From positions 1 to 5,618 of the forward strand of contig CAJKNS010000167.1 in assembly GCA_905201305.1 (NCBI GenBank): a stretch of DNA of 5,618 bases, written 5' to 3'. Under the pieces are notes generated by a model. That model had not been told where the DNA came from. It worked only from the letters and a program-made list of their open reading frames with translations, and searched no databases. Source of the stretch: an uncultured Eubacteriales bacterium. GTDB taxonomy: Bacteria; Bacillota; Clostridia; Oscillospirales; Oscillospiraceae. Position 1 is the first letter of the stretch; each line of letters opens with the position of its first letter. A program made the position numbers and the translations under genes. Shown here piece after piece: positions 5,540 to 5,618 of this stretch.

Positions 5540-5618
5540 CCCCCTCCTCAATTCTGTGACCCGGTCCTTCGTGCTGGGGCATAGAGAAAAATGCAGGGAA
5601 GCGGACTGCCTGGCAGCC

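Noticed and set aside
3848..5551. A 567-residue open frame on the minus strand, across almost the whole binding-protein gene
   Set aside because: It mirrors codon bias of the true gene, has no convincing ribosome site or recognisable domain, and is cysteine- and histidine-rich in the way antisense shadows are.
5540..5618. Terminator after the binding-protein gene
   Set aside because: Only a weak five-pair stem (CCCGG with CTGGG) is visible and there is no T-run. GGACTGCCTGGCAG near the end might start a hairpin, but the window stops there.

Overview
The window looks like part of a catabolic or transport locus from an anaerobic, gut-type Bacillota of the class Clostridia (Oscillospiraceae or Lachnospiraceae would fit). 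This is inferred from strong AAGGAGG ribosome sites, moderately GC-rich coding sequence, a YtcQ/LplA-type lipoprotein binding protein and an AraC/YesN-style regulator. No taxonomic marker is present. All five genes lie on the + strand.

Layout. (1) 86-1402 is an AraC-family transcriptional regulator with a C-terminal double helix-turn-helix. (2) 1403-1599 is a 197-base control region. It holds a small hairpin, a rho-independent terminator, three copies of a GGAAACTG-type motif (two direct, one inverted), a candidate -10 box without a good -35, and a leader hairpin just before a strong ribosome site. (3) 1600-3787 holds three consecutive, tightly packed genes for related SnoaL-like/NTF2-fold proteins of 236, 245 and 242 residues. 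The first two overlap by four bases (ATGA) and the next is 14 bases away. (4) 3824-5539 is a lipoprotein solute-binding protein of an ABC importer, probably in the same transcript. (5) 5540-5618 holds no gene or convincing terminator that I can see. The importer permeases usually linked to such a binding protein would lie beyond the window.

How it may work together (inference). The AraC-type protein senses a ligand and activates the promoter near 1523-1528, possibly through the GGAAACTG repeats. The operon then makes an uptake lipoprotein and three divergent NTF2-fold proteins. NTF2/SnoaL-fold enzymes typically do dehydration, isomerisation or cyclisation on small hydrophobic molecules. A three-paralog set beside a sugar-type importer therefore suggests uptake and processing of an unusual, perhaps glycosylated, compound rather than a plain sugar.

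The most notable points are the NTF2-like triad with different histidines kept in each copy and a shared C-terminal PP-x-PE-x-Y-x-TW tail, and the intergenic region, whose repeat can be read as overlapping RNA hairpins or as activator sites. No RNA gene, CRISPR array, insertion sequence or attachment site was seen.
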